Origin: Carettochelys insculpta
Taxonomy: Eukaryota; Chordata; Testudines; Carettochelyidae
Direction of reading: 5' to 3'
Assembly (NCBI RefSeq): GCF_033958435.1
Contig: NC_134137.1
Span: forward strand, 177,953,501-178,017,500
Length of the DNA stretch: 64,000 bases
The notes under the pieces are model-generated. The model was not told where the DNA came from. It made no database searches and saw only the letters and a list, made by a program, of their open reading frames with translations. Below are positions 1-10,629 of the stretch, piece after piece (the first letter of the stretch is position 1; every line of letters begins with the position of its first letter). A program made the position numbers and the translations under genes.

Positions 1-121
1 CCATGGGCCTGTGCTATGAGGGCATCCCTTGGTCCAACTTGGGGGGGGAGTGCCCGGGGGGGCAGGGGATGCCACAAGGGGCTTGGACCCTAATTCCCGC
101 TTCCTTTCCCTTGTCTTACAG

Positions 122-552
122 CAGCTCCATCCCAGAAACAGGAGAGGCTCCAGAGAAGTCCAGGGCCTGCCAGCAGCATCCAGGCCAGAGATGTGGGACA
201 TCCCTCAGACAGGCCACAACCTTCCCAAGCTGCTGCAGCCCAGCAGACACAAAGGGTCCGTCATCAGAGTCTGGCAGAGGAGGCAGCAGCATACACTGCC
301 ACCCTCCACCACCAAAATGATGTGGCGAAGAGGCACTGAGCCCTGGAGGCAGAGGATCTACGGTGGCACTGGGACACATGGGGGGAGGTGGTGCGAATGC
401 TCCACCAGGTGTGCAGGGCTCTCATGGCGCTCCCCCCGGCTCCCCCTGCTGCCTCCCTGCCACCATCTGCTGCCCCTGAGGCCCAAGTCACCCCCTCTCC
501 TGAGGCCATAGCTGCTGTCCTTCCCTGGGGGCTTCCCATGGTGGCCTTGTGA
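122..552 (+). pseudogene. Myb-like accessory protein of Harbinger copy 1, C-terminal exon
   Basis: A pyrimidine-rich tract ending in CTTACAG at 115-121 looks like a splice acceptor. The exon after it (codon frame set by 121-123) encodes a Gln/Ala-rich helical region containing QNDVAKRH, then ALEAEDLRWHWDTWGEVVRM. Harbinger Myb-like proteins commonly end in an amphipathic segment of this kind. A TGA at 337-339 interrupts the frame between the two blocks, and the frame closes at 550-552. In the family, the Myb-like protein binds DNA and helps bring the transposase to the element ends and the nucleus. The Myb domain itself is not in the window. The family call is by pattern and not by alignment. 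Confidence 0.55.
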
Positions 553-984
553 GACCTGGGGGCCTGACTCCTGGCCCCGGTGGGCTCTGTGGTGGGCCCC
601 CCTCCCCGGGAACTCTCCCCACCACCAACCCCCACCGAGGCTGTGCCACAGGCTGCCAACCACTACCTCCCCATAGTCGCCGCTCAGGGTCCTGATGGGG
701 AGTGCGCATCCAGGGTGGGAGAGGCAGCTGGAGGTGCCAGGGCTCATGGCCCTCCACCCCATCCCTTGAGTAGGGGCCCTTCCTCTCCCATTCCTTCCCC
801 ACCCAGGTTGCTATGCCCCCACTGCCCAGATGCCCCTTGTAAATAATCGACCTCAGTCCCTTGTTTTAATGTTTCGACCTTACATTTTCTACTGTTGGTG
901 TCTTTCCTGTTTTCCAGTATGTTTGGCGACCCTGTGTCCCTGTTTATGGGGGGGCTGTAGAGGGGGCTGTGTTGGGAGCTTGGC

Positions 985-2483
985 TCAGAGGTCCCTGTGG
1001 GTGAAGGCCTCCTGGAAGACCTCCCAGATGTGTACCCTGTCCTGGTGGAGCTGCCAGCTGGGGGCGCTGTGGGTTACTAGTCATACCCCTGTGGTGGCAG
1101 GGCCATCCAGCCCTGGTGCTGTGTCCCCTCACTCACCTTGATGAGGCGGTGGAGAGCACAGCAGGTAGGCACGAGCTGCAGGACGGTCTCCACCCCCACA
1201 CTGAGTCGTATGAGGAGGTATCTGAATCTCGCCTTCAGGCACCCACAGGTGCACTCCACATGGTTCTGGGCGCGTCCCAGCCAGTCATTGAAGAGCTCCT
1301 GGGATTGGGTCAAGTTTCCCGTGTACGAGTGCAGCAGTCATGGCTGCAGGGGGTGTGCCGGGTCAGCGACAAGGCACAATGGGATGGCGACATCACCGAT
1401 GATGAGTTCCTGTTGAGTGATGTATGTGCCCACCTCCATCCGGAGGCACAGGGAGGAGTTCCTAAAGATGTGGGTGAGGCGCCATGTGCCCGGCTGGGAC
1501 AGCCCACACAGGCATCAGTGAACTGACCCCAAGCGTCCGCCACTGCCTGGAGCATGATCGAGTGGTACCCCTTGCAGTTCACATATTGGTTGGCACGGTG
1601 GTCTGGGGCTTTTATGGGGATACAGGTTCCATTCATGGCCCCAAAGCACTGGGGGGACCCAAGCTCGGTGAAGCCTGCCACTGCCATCGCAAGGTCCTCG
1701 AGGCACATGAGCTGCTGCATGAGCACGTTGTTGTTGGCCCTCAAGACCTGCAGGGGACAAAAAGTGTGCACGATCATAGATGTGCCCACAGGTACCCCAG
1801 GCTGGTCCCTGGACCACCCCTCCGTCCCTCCCTCTTTATGGTCCCCGCCCTCAGCAGGGTGCCCCTCCGGAGGCAGGCCTGTGTAGGGGTGGGGTGTCGG
1901 CGTTCCCTGTGCCAGGCATCCCTGATCCCTGGGGTCCGGGCCCTCTCCCCCAGGACTCCAGGGTCCCTATTGCCCAACACCCCCTCCCCGCTCCCCAAGC
2001 TGGGCTGGGGCCCAGCGTGTGGCTTACCTTGAGTACGACAGCCCCAACGGTGGACTTGCCCACCCTGAATTGCTGTCCCATGGAGTGGTAGCTATCCAGA
2101 ATGACCAGCATCCAGATGGCGATGGCCAAGCGCTTCTCTACCAGGAGGTCTGGCCACATCCCCATGTCCTGGTGGCGAAGCAGGGGAGGCAGCCAGGCGC
2201 AGAGCTCTCGGAACATGCCCTTCAGCATGCGCAGGTTCTGCTGCTGTTGTTCGTCGTCCCACTGGGCCATCACGTCCCAGTTCCACAAGTCACTGCTGGT
2301 GGCATGGGTCCATGCGTGGGGGATGGGCTGCTGGGGGCCTGGCAGGGGCAGGGGTGGGTCAGGGCCCTCGGAGATCACACTGTGTTTCTGCAGCAAGCTG
2401 AGGAGGGTGGCCAGGAGACCCCCCAGCACCCTGGTCAGGGCAAGCCTGTGCTGCTGCAGCACCTTGAGGTTTGTACATGGCAC
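985..2483 (-). pseudogene. HARBI1-like DDE transposase of Harbinger copy 1, inactivated
   Basis: Two exons are clear. The first ends at 2028 (VGKSTVGAVVLK, donor GTAAGC) and the second runs 1747 to 1137 (acceptor CCTGCAG, donor GTGAGT). A third candidate exon at 1066-985 ends in HIWEVFQEAFTHRDL and a stop, but its phase does not fit cleanly. Exon 1 has the helix-turn-helix-like region (MLVILDSYHSMGQQFRVGKS). Exon 2 has the DDE core: FGAMNGTCIPI, then IIGDVAIPL, then NHVECTCGCLKARFRYLL. The first catalytic Asp of the family (G-A-x-D-G-T) is Asn here (codon at 1631-1633). A frameshift near 1440-1490 splits the catalytic core. It would have cut and joined transposon ends in the nucleus, but this copy cannot. 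Confidence 0.75.
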
Positions 2484-2760
2484 ATGGGCTGTTGCAGGAG
2501 CAGCGAGATGGTGAGCTGTGCTGTGGGCAGCAGGATGGGTCTCAGCAGCTTGTGCAGGGAGAGGCTGTCAGGGAGGGGCCCTGTAACAAGCTGCGTGGCC
2601 AGTGCCCTGGAAGTGCTCTCCGGCCTTGCAACTCCGTCCGAGGCATTTCCTGTCCTGTTCTTCTGGAAGACTGGGGAGCTCTTTCAGACAGCGCTTTGTG
2701 TGTAGACGCTCTCTTCCAGAAGACGATCTGCCGGAAGATCTGACACGTGTAGACGCAACC

Positions 2761-3793
2761 TTTGTGTTGCCTAAGCCACTCAGTCCCCCCTTTTGTTTAT
2801 TGTTTTTCATGATGTGTAATGTCCAGAGATACCCTTTGAGGCCCATTTCCCAAATTATTTAGCGATACTTTTACATATAAGGCTAGTCTGTGCACAAATC
2901 TTCGCAAGACTAGGGATGCAAATTTGCTTCTGTTTCGGAGTTCCTAGCTGGACTTCAAAGCATCAGTATTTTATATATCAATACAGAAAAAAACTGTCCC
3001 CCTCCAAAGATAATACAGACTTCCTAAGGCAGCAATTTATTGTCGATAACTCTTACTCAGATTTAAACAGAAGGAAGGATTCCTTTTCCTCGCCAGGGCT
3101 TTTTAATATTAGAATTTGTTATGGGACATTCTTCTGAAATGGCAAGGAATTGCTCTTCAGAAGATGTCATACACATCTGCTTTCACATGCTGTCATCTAG
3201 CCCACAAACTGAAGTCATAAACTGAGTCTCCATAGGGGCTATGAAAGTTATTCCTCTTTGAGTTGCTTTATTAAAATAAAACCTCAAGAAATACCAGCAA
3301 TGAGGGAAGGAAACTTTAATTCTATACTTGTTATCCTCTTCCACAGATTTTAAATCACTCTCTCTACTCTCTAGTTTGAGGAAATATACCGTTATTGTTT
3401 TTGTAGTCCTGCTATGACCTTTTGGGAATGTTTTCATCATGTAAAGTAGCTTTCAGATGTCTGCTTTATAAATCTCATTCATTCCAACCATTAACACTTG
3501 TTAATTTTCTACTTTAGAAAGGAAGTAATGTTTCCCTTCAGAGTCTGTTGGGAAGAATATTTTATTTTAAAATATTTTTTCAATTTCATAATTTGCCATA
3601 AGTTTTTTTTTCCCACTGGGCCGTGGAAACCTGTTTACATAAGTGAAGAGAGAAACTTACTTTCCCACTGCTTCCACAAAATATCATTAACCGCCATAAC
3701 TATGCTAATGGCACTTGAATGCACCGTACTGGTTAAAGAAATAATGCATTTAGATAATATTTAACTTATTTTTCCTCAATTACCTTTTATTAG
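2761..3793. other. AT-rich stretch upstream of the CLDN14 coding exon, probably intron
   Basis: No gene or recognisable repeat seen. It ends in a polypyrimidine tract and TTATTAG at 3787-3793, a good splice acceptor. Claudin-14 genes have 5' noncoding exons spliced to a single coding exon, so this is probably the end of the last CLDN14 intron. Confidence 0.5.
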
Positions 3794-3910
3794 GAGTCCA
3801 GAAGGCGTCAAAGTAAAACCACTGCATCTCTCCCATGAACAGCTTGTGTTTTCAGAAGGAAGCCAAGCAAGGATACATCATAAAAGGGAATAATCCGGAC
3901 AAACATTAAC
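3794..3910 (+). other. CLDN14: CLDN14 5' untranslated part of the coding exon
   Basis: It runs from the acceptor AG at 3792-3793 to the ATG at 3911. The start is the first ATG that opens the claudin frame, and the context AACATGG is acceptable. The exon boundary is inferred from the splice consensus; no transcript was available. Confidence 0.55.
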
Positions 3911-4621
3911 ATGGCAAGCATGGCTGTGCAGTTACTGGGATTCTTACTAAGTCTCTTTGGTCTACTAGGAACATTAATTGCTACTATTCTGCCTCACTGG
4001 TGGAGGACAGCCCATGTAGGTACCAATATAATAACAGCTGTGGCATACATGAAGGGGCTCTGGATGGAGTGTGTCTGGCATAGCACTGGCATCTACCAGT
4101 GCCAGGTCCATCGGTCTCAACTTGCACTGCCTCGTGACCTTCAAGCAGCTCGGGCCATGATGGTGATTTCCTGTGTTCTTTCCATGCTGGCATGTGTGGT
4201 GTCTGTTACTGGCATGCAGTGCACACAATGTGTCAAAGGGACCTCTGCCAAAAATTCTCTTGCTGTCTCTGGTGGAATCTTTTTTATCCTGGCTGGTCTC
4301 ATATGCCTTGTTCCTGTTTCTTGGACTACTAATGATGTGGTTACAGATTTTTACAATCCCATGCTTCCCAGTGGGATGAAGTATGAGATAGGGCAAGCTC
4401 TTTACCTTGGCTTTTTTGCTGCATCTTTGACTATACTTGGTGGAGCTCTACTGTGTACATCATGCCAGAATACAGGCAACAACATACCTTACCAGCCACA
4501 ACCAAGAAGCACAACAAGGGCTGCTCCTTCATATAGACCACCAACTGCCTACAAGGGGAACCATGCATCTTCACTGACATCTGTTTCACATAGCGGCTAC
4601 AGATTAAATGACTATGTGTGA
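3911..4621 (+). CDS. CLDN14: Claudin-14, tight junction membrane protein
   Basis: The product has 236 residues, close to the 239 of human claudin-14, and is encoded in one uninterrupted exon as in other vertebrates. Claudins form the paracellular seal or pore between epithelial cells. Claudin-14 acts as a cation barrier in the inner ear and kidney, and its loss in people causes DFNB29 deafness. Visible features: [13 protein letters not shown] opens TM1 (about 8-28); the claudin signature W30...G49-L50-W51...C54...C64 lies in the first extracellular loop; R81 precedes TM2 (about 82-102); TM3 is about 117-137; the second loop has [21 protein letters not shown]4 is about 163-183. The tail ends in SGYRLNDYV, with the C-terminal YV that binds ZO-1 PDZ domains. 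Claudin-14 was preferred over claudin-8 or -17 because of the HVGTNI block, the SGYRLNDYV end and the CHAF1B neighbour. No disruption seen. Confidence 0.96.
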   Translation: MASMAVQLLGFLLSLFGLLGTLIATILPHWWRTAHVGTNIITAVAYMKGLWMECVWHSTGIYQCQVHRSQLALPRDLQAARAMMVISCVLSMLACVVSVTGMQCTQCVKGTSAKNSLAVSGGIFFILAGLICLVPVSWTTNDVVTDFYNPMLPSGMKYEIGQALYLGFFAASLTILGGALLCTSCQNTGNNIPYQPQPRSTTRAAPSYRPPTAYKGNHASSLTSVSHSGYRLNDYV

Positions 4622-5210
4622 GTTCCTTAAGCGTCACCTCTGGGTCACAGATGCTTTATAATGGACGTGTATCACATAAAACTAAGCTAAAGAACACTTA
4701 TAATTTATACAAATTTTTATAATTTATACAAAGTTTACCAGTATATTTTAAAGTAAAGAAACAACATGAAGTAATTTGGTTTGAAACTGAAAAAAAAAAG
4801 AAAAAGAAATTTGTAGTATTCCAGAGGTATTTCTGCCTATGTTACGTCAACTACCTTAAGCTGTGGATGCGGGCAAGTTCTGATTAAAAGCAATGCTTTT
4901 ATTTTGTTCAGACAATCTTCAGTTCCTAATATTAAAATTTTCATTCACAAACAACAATGGATTCACAGTAGAATGGGTGAAAAATAATGTTTCATCTACA
5001 ACAAAGTGTTTCAGGATACCATGTTGATTTGGATTAAATTATTCATTTCAACTTTTCATTTCAGAGCATCAAAACATTTAGGTTTGGCTTCACCACTTTG
5101 TTTTGTTGTTTATATATGAAACTATTATATATTTAATATTACAGATATTTTATATTGCATTACAATGTTCTGACCTTATCCAAATAAAATATTAGTGTGC
5201 TATCAAAATG
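4622..5210 (+). other. CLDN14: CLDN14 3' untranslated region
   Basis: AT-rich sequence follows the TGA at 4619-4621. An AATAAA at 5183-5188 is the best polyadenylation signal, giving a 3' UTR of about 0.6 kb. The true end could lie further right. Confidence 0.5.
5183..5188 (+). terminator. CLDN14: Candidate CLDN14 polyadenylation signal AATAAA
   Basis: Canonical hexamer about 560 bases after the stop codon, in AT-rich sequence followed by GT-containing sequence (TTAGTGTGC). Confidence 0.45.
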
Positions 5211-8200
5211 AAACAGTTTAACATTATTGAAAAAACATTCTGTTTTCTAATCAATTTTTTTGTAATCTCCGTTACAAGAAAAATTTCAGCATTTTGACTT
5301 TTTGTTCTGATTCACAATGAAAAACAATGTTGAAATGCTAGAATTTCCCATTGAACAGAAATTCCATTTAACAACCAACTGTAGCTATTGGATACATTTT
5401 TGTACCACCGTGCAATGCTATTTCTTATCATGATTGGAATAACAACTTTTACTCTCTTGACCCAGAAATTTCAAAGAGTAATCAAAGGTATTAATTTCTT
5501 AGTCTCTTGGCTCTAGTATGTGAATTCAGTTGTAGACTTATTAAAAACTCACTGAAGTTAACAGGAATGTTTCTATTGATTGCATTAAAGTTTTGATCTG
5601 GCCTTGGTAGAGAAAGAAAGCCAAGTTTCAAGGTATAAAGGGATATTCACAGTTTCACAAGCGTGGAATGTACCATGAATTGTGACACTTGCTAGACAGA
5701 GTCAAAAAGACAGCCAAGGCTAAAACGCTGGTTGAAATCAATTTACATTTAAAATCCTGGGGAAATGACACTGTTCAACAATACTGGCAAAGAAAAATGC
5801 TTGTCCTATTCATATTTCAATAAAGGCCCATACAGCATGTAAAGTACAGTTCAAAACTGCCACAAAGAATAAAAAGCAGTAAAATCCCTTTAACCCCACT
5901 GGAACCACATGGGAGCCAACAGCTAATAGGGTTAAAAATACTCTCCCTAGCTGAGAGTCAACTGAACTTGGTGCATATCCCTTGGCAAAAAGCCTCTTTG
6001 TAATTGCAGTGTCACCTCACAGCATCTCGACAGCTCAGATTGTCAATGTTTCTAAAGTTTTTCATGATAAGCCTTTATTTTTTTTTACAAAAGAGGCTGA
6101 TAATCCAGCCATTTTTATTCACATTTGGCTTGAAACTTGATGAGGATGCTTTCAGCGCATACATAATTCATAGTCATTATTTTAAACAAAAATCAATTTA
6201 TATATAGAGCTATATAACAATACTCTTTTTTTTTTCAGATCAAATGTAAGGGTTTGAGCCATTTCAGATACTTGATTGATTGAACTAATACCTTTATCAT
6301 TAAAACTTATATTAGATAGCCCTGCTGGCCAACCATCCATTTGATGTCTATTTAAAAGAGTCATATTGATCAAGTTATTTCATGCGTGGTTAATACACTC
6401 AGCTTTCCCTACTGTAGATAGTGTATATTATATGAAACCCAGGGTTTGTAGAGGCCTTTTTATTACCCACACCTATCTTAAGTAACCTCATAGGGGATAG
6501 ACTAAAACTGGTTGCTCGACAGAGGTGGTTTTCTAACAGGTGGAGTGGAATTGTACACAGTGCAGTTGGGGATCCTGTGGAAAGTTCTTTTAAGACAAGT
6601 GGTAGCTTAATAAAGATCATCTTTAAATAAAGGTAATATTTTGTGAAGATTTTACTGTATGCACTTTACAAAGGGTCCAGCCAAGCAAATATATCAATTT
6701 TGAGCAAGGGGTTTTGTGCAGTCATAAATACAAGTCCTAATACAGGAAATGGGCTATGGACTACATACTGATAAATTATTCCATTTGCCAAGATGCTTGT
6801 GCCATGGGAATACTGATGCAGAGTACTGTTTCTACTGCACAAATTCCCAGCCAAATGGAATGTGTGTCAGTAGAAAGAACAGTTTGTAAATTGCTGGCAA
6901 AAAGTCTACTCTGATGTCACTGAAAACAGGGGAATGGTTTATTTCAGTGTGTTATAGAAGAATAGATCTCATTCCATGCTAATAGGATGAATTTGACCTT
7001 TTTTTTATTTTACTATTGCTTTAAAAGATATTCCTACATATACAAATAATATTGAGGGTCTGTTTCAATTGTTAAAGGAAAATATAAATACTTTGAATTC
7101 ATGCTGCCATTAGTTCCCAGGCACCCTCCTATCATACCAACCTGTGGCAACATATTATTGGGGCAAATTCTGCCCTCTGTTGTGCATGAGCACCTCCGAC
7201 TGAACTGCACAACAGTTGGATATATACAGACCAGGGACGGATTTGATCCCATGACATGTAAAATGAGACACTGCTCTGAGACCTTAACTGATGAACGAAT
7301 TCCTGCTAGCAGAGACGATTTGGGCCTACCGCTGTTGGCACAGGGATGTGCAGAGTGAGGGCAGCTGGTTCAGCCGTCTTCCTGAGCATGCTCAAGCCAT
7401 GGGAACATGCAAGTACAAACCGAGCAGCAAATCTGGGACACAACTGACCCAAGCCAAGTGTGCTACTAACCTTACTTCTTTAAGTCCTGTTGCCGTCAGC
7501 GAGACCTACAAGTAAATGATATAAAGTAGAAGGGTTGGTTTCATGGAACACTTGGATACCTTTTATGGCAAGAAGAAGTTGTATGCTTTGGACAGCCTCA
7601 GTCTCAGCAGTAGGGGAATAAATCCTCTCAGTGACAGCCTAGATAGACTAGTCTGGAAGGCATTAAATTTACAGTGAGGGTGGGTGTGGAGGGGACAAAC
7701 ACAGTGTATCAAATGGAAGGCGTCACAAGCAAATGAAATCAAGATGACAAGGGTCTGAAGAGAAGCCAAATGGTCACTGCTTAGATGGCAATGCTAGAAA
7801 CCTGAATTTACAACAGGAATTAGAAAGGCTCGGGAGAAGAAATTTGACACTACTGAAACCTGTGGGATTGTTTGCACGATTGGAATGTTAATGTTACTTG
7901 TGCCTCTTTGGGTCATGGCCCAGAAGGAGAAGCGCCCTGTGTGGGACCATCATGTTCCCAACCCAGGACGGTGAGCAGGGGCAGGGAGAGAGTGGGAAAT
8001 CTGTGGTACCTTGGCTCCAAACCCAATGCTCCAGCCTGTGCACCTGCACTGCCATGTGGGAGGTGTATTTGTGTCAGGTAAAAGGCTGGGAGAAAGCAGT
8101 AGGCAAATCATACGTCTCCAAGTCATAATAGGCTTCCTGATCTACTGCGGGGACGGTTACAATGCTACAGTTGACCCTTACATGTGTTTACTCATTTGTT

Positions 8201-8507
8201 CTGAAAGAGCAATAAAGTTGCAAAGCAAAGCACTCATAATTATAGAAATGGTATGTTAGTACCCATTACTACAAAGAACAATGACATTGTATTATGGTGT
8301 GGTGGCTCAGAAAAAAGACTCAGCCTTAAACCGCAATGAGCAAAAGAGAACCACTCCATTCTGAGTGCTTCATTTTGTAACTTGAACATTCTTTTAACTT
8401 AGCTTTTGCCTGGAATTTCCTAAGTTTTTCAAAATTAAAATTAGAAACGAATTCCATCTTGTGTAAATGTGTACTAAACAGCATTACAATGCTCTGTATC
8501 ACATACT
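5211..8507. other. Intergenic sequence without recognised gene
   Basis: Long AT-rich, apparently unique sequence. A phrase near 5555-5610 resembles the tail of an ancient amniote repeat, but too weakly to assign. No ORF here has protein-like composition. Confidence 0.5.
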
Positions 8508-9214
8508 AGCTGTGTTTACACGTGCACGCTACTTCGAAGTAGCGGCACTAACTTCGAAATAGCGCCCGTCACGGCTACATGCGTCGGGCTCTATTTCGAA
8601 GTTAACTTCGACGTTAGGCGGCGAGACGTCGAAGTCGCTATCCTCATCAGGAGATGGGATAGCGCCCTACTTCGACGTTCAACATCGAAGTAGGGACCGT
8701 GTAGTCATTGCGCATCCCACAACTTCGAAATAGCGGGGTCCGCCATGGTGGCCATCAGCTGAGGGGTTGAGAGACGCTTTCTCTCCAGCCCCTGCGGGGC
8801 TCTATGGTCACCGTGGGCAGCAGCCCTTAGCCCAGGGCTTCTGGCTGCTGCTGCTGCAGCTGGGGATCCATGCTGCAGGCACAGGGTCTGCAACCAGTTG
8901 TCGGTTCTGTGGATCTTGTGTTGTTTCGTGCAACTGTGTCTGGGAGGGGCCCTTTAAGGGAGCTTGCTGTTGAGTCCGCCCTGTGACCCTGTCTGCAGCT
9001 GTGCCTGGCACCCTTATTTCGATGTGTGCTACTTTGGCGTGTAGACGTTCCCTTGCAGCGCCTATTTCAATGTGGTGCTGCGCAACGTCGAAGTCGAACA
9101 TCGACGTTGCCAGCCCTGGAGGACGTGTAGATGTTATTCATCGAAATAGCCTATTTCAATGTTGCTACATCGAAATAAGCTACTTCGATGTAGGCTTCAC
9201 GTGTAGACGTAGCC
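8508..9214. mobile_element. Harbinger-type MITE, 0.71 kb family, copy 1
   Basis: The termini AGCTGTGTTTACACGTG and CACGTGTAGACG...AGCC are inverted repeats. The element is flanked by a 3-bp direct repeat ACT (8505-8507 and 9215-9217), as expected for PIF/Harbinger. Both end regions are packed with variants of TTCGA (ACTTCGAAGTAG, ACTTCGAAATAG, CATCGAAATAG). The middle (about 8740-9010) closely matches two separated blocks of the 2.9 kb Harbinger copy at 56511-59416. It encodes nothing credible. Copies at 44381 and 46866 are the same family in the same orientation. Confidence 0.85.
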
Positions 9215-9608
9215 ACTATGTGCACTGGTGCAGGAAGCTTGCCTTCCTCCCTGTGTACCTGCATTCAGGGATGTCTTGAGCCCTGCTCGGATCCATTGTT
9301 CTCAAAGAAAGGTTAAATCACTTGGGCTCAACTTTCCATAAAAATATACTCCCCAGATGAAAATAAACCTTCAGTTGTTTGCCTAAACATAAAGGCTTTG
9401 CACTTCTTATATCCTATTTTGATCTCCTAGTTGAACTGGAAGGGGAAAAGATCTGGAAAAAAGAATGACTCCTTGCAAGACACATTCCTAATTCACTGAC
9501 AGTCCTAGTGAGATGTGGCTGTCACCAAGAAAGGGGTCTGACTGACAAGAAATAAATAGAAGCTATTTTAATGGACTTTTGTACCTGGCGATGGCACAAA
9601 AACATGAA

Positions 9609-9820
9609 GGCCATTTCTACACATGCCACTTTCTGCTAATAAACAGCTCAAAGTATGCCAATGAAGCACGGCTGTAAATTCCCCGTGCCTCATTAGCAGA
9701 AGGTCACATGATTAGGAGCCTGGAAGAAGCTCTTCCAGACTCCAAAACAGTGTGTAGAACTGTGGCCCCTTGGGGACCTTCTGGAAGAATTCTCCAAAAG
9801 CGGCATATGCAGAAACAGCC
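9609..9820. mobile_element. Short Harbinger-type MITE (212 bp) with CTTCCAGA motifs
   Basis: It begins GGCCATTTCTACACATG and ends ATGCAGAAACAGCC, so the ends are inverted repeats of the same type as the other Harbinger MITEs. The interior has CTGGAAGAAGCTCTTCCAGA and CTTCTGGAAGAATTC, the palindrome type seen near the end of Harbinger copy 1, suggesting one subfamily. Flanks are GAA and AAA, an imperfect 3-bp duplication. Confidence 0.6.
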
Positions 9821-9889
9821 AAACTGAGACCCCACTTACCCACAGGAAAGAGCTGCCTATTGTTTCAAGAGCCTGGAACTACCAAGACT

Positions 9890-9985
9890 TGTTGGTTTTA
9901 ATGCCAGAAGGAGCCAATGTGCTCATCTAGTCTGACCTTTAGATGATGGTGACAAAGAACTTCATCTATGAGGATGATTAGCCAG
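9890..9985. repeat. Short CR1 LINE fragment
   Basis: The phrase GTGCTCATCTAGTCTGACCT is typical of CR1 3'-region sequence in sauropsid genomes. Only about 100 bases are recognisable and the ends are uncertain. Confidence 0.45.
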
Positions 9986-10174
9986 GATGTCCTGACAGTT
10001 GGTCACACTGGAGGAAGCTAGTAAGGCAGCGGGTGTACCCAGAGTATTCTTAGAATGAGAGTGTGGCTGGAAAGTTTGTGTAGCTGAGGACTTGGGCCAT
10101 AAGCTTCCAACAGGAGTTGTGTGTATGTATCTGAAGTAGAACTCGGTTTACCATGTTCTGCACTGTATCAGATG

Positions 10175-10480
10175 CAGGGCTTTTTTTCTAGCAAAAAAGG
10201 TGCCAGAATTCAAGTCCTGCCAGCAGCCTCAGTCCTGGGATCCCTAGTGTGGGGGGGGACCCTGCAGCCTGGATCTGGCTAGGGTGTGGGGCCCTGGCTG
10301 GCAGCCTCAGCTGCAGGAACCCTGGCTGGGGGATAGAGGAGACCCCTCAGCCTTGTGGCTGGGAGCCAGCTGGAGTGCAGAGCCCTGCCAGCAGCACCAG
10401 GACTCGGGGGTGGGGGGAGGGGGATGGAAACAATGCTGGAACGCAGTTCTGCTGCATTCTGGCAGAAAAAAAAAGCTCTG
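10175..10480. mobile_element. hAT-like MITE, about 306 bp
   Basis: The ends are imperfect inverted repeats: CAGGGCTTTTTTTCTAG at the left, and at the right AGAAAAAAAAAGCTCTG, whose reverse complement begins CAGAGCTTTTTTTTT. The CA...TG ends and short TIR suggest the hAT superfamily. No clean 8-bp target duplication (flanks ATCAGATG and AAGATGTA share only a core). The interior is GC-rich and noncoding. Confidence 0.5.
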
Positions 10481-10539
10481 AAGATGTATCTCATATAACA
10501 GACCTGTGCCATACATACATACATGCTTTTGGGGAGGTC

Positions 10540-10628
10540 TTTTTGTTCCATATTTGTATAACACCTAACACAGTTGAATCCTGATTCAGACACTACAATA
10601 ATACATATAAAGCAATAATAATAATGAG
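10540..10628. repeat. Ancient amniote repeat tail with AAT-rich end
   Basis: ACACCTAACACAGTTGAATC followed by an AATAATAATAAT-like tail resembles the 3' tail of an old interspersed repeat found across amniotes. Family not assigned. Confidence 0.3.
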
Positions 10629-10629
10629 T

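Larger units (their letters stand above)
1..2760. mobile_element. PIF/Harbinger DNA transposon, copy 1 (left end outside the window)
   Basis: The - strand carries a HARBI1-like transposase and the + strand the C-terminal exon of a Myb-like accessory protein, the usual two-gene plan of PIF/Harbinger. The right end reads GACACGTGTAGACGCAACC at about 2742-2760; its reverse complement has the CTACACGTG terminal core shared by the other Harbinger-type elements of this window. Near this end a palindromic motif of the type TCTTCCAGAAGA recurs (about 2660-2675, 2711-2724, 2729-2740). The left terminus and the Myb domain exon fall before base 1, so the target duplication cannot be checked. Both genes are broken, so this is a dead copy. 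Confidence 0.75.

Noticed and set aside
3..846. Several overlapping ORFs of 88-160 codons in all frames at the left edge
   Set aside because: High GC content leaves many long open frames. Only the frame following the acceptor at 121 shows Harbinger Myb-like features.
3911..4621. CLDN8 or CLDN17, which are also single-exon claudins on the same human chromosome
   Set aside because: The first loop, the C-terminal SGYRLNDYV and the adjacent CHAF1B fit claudin-14.
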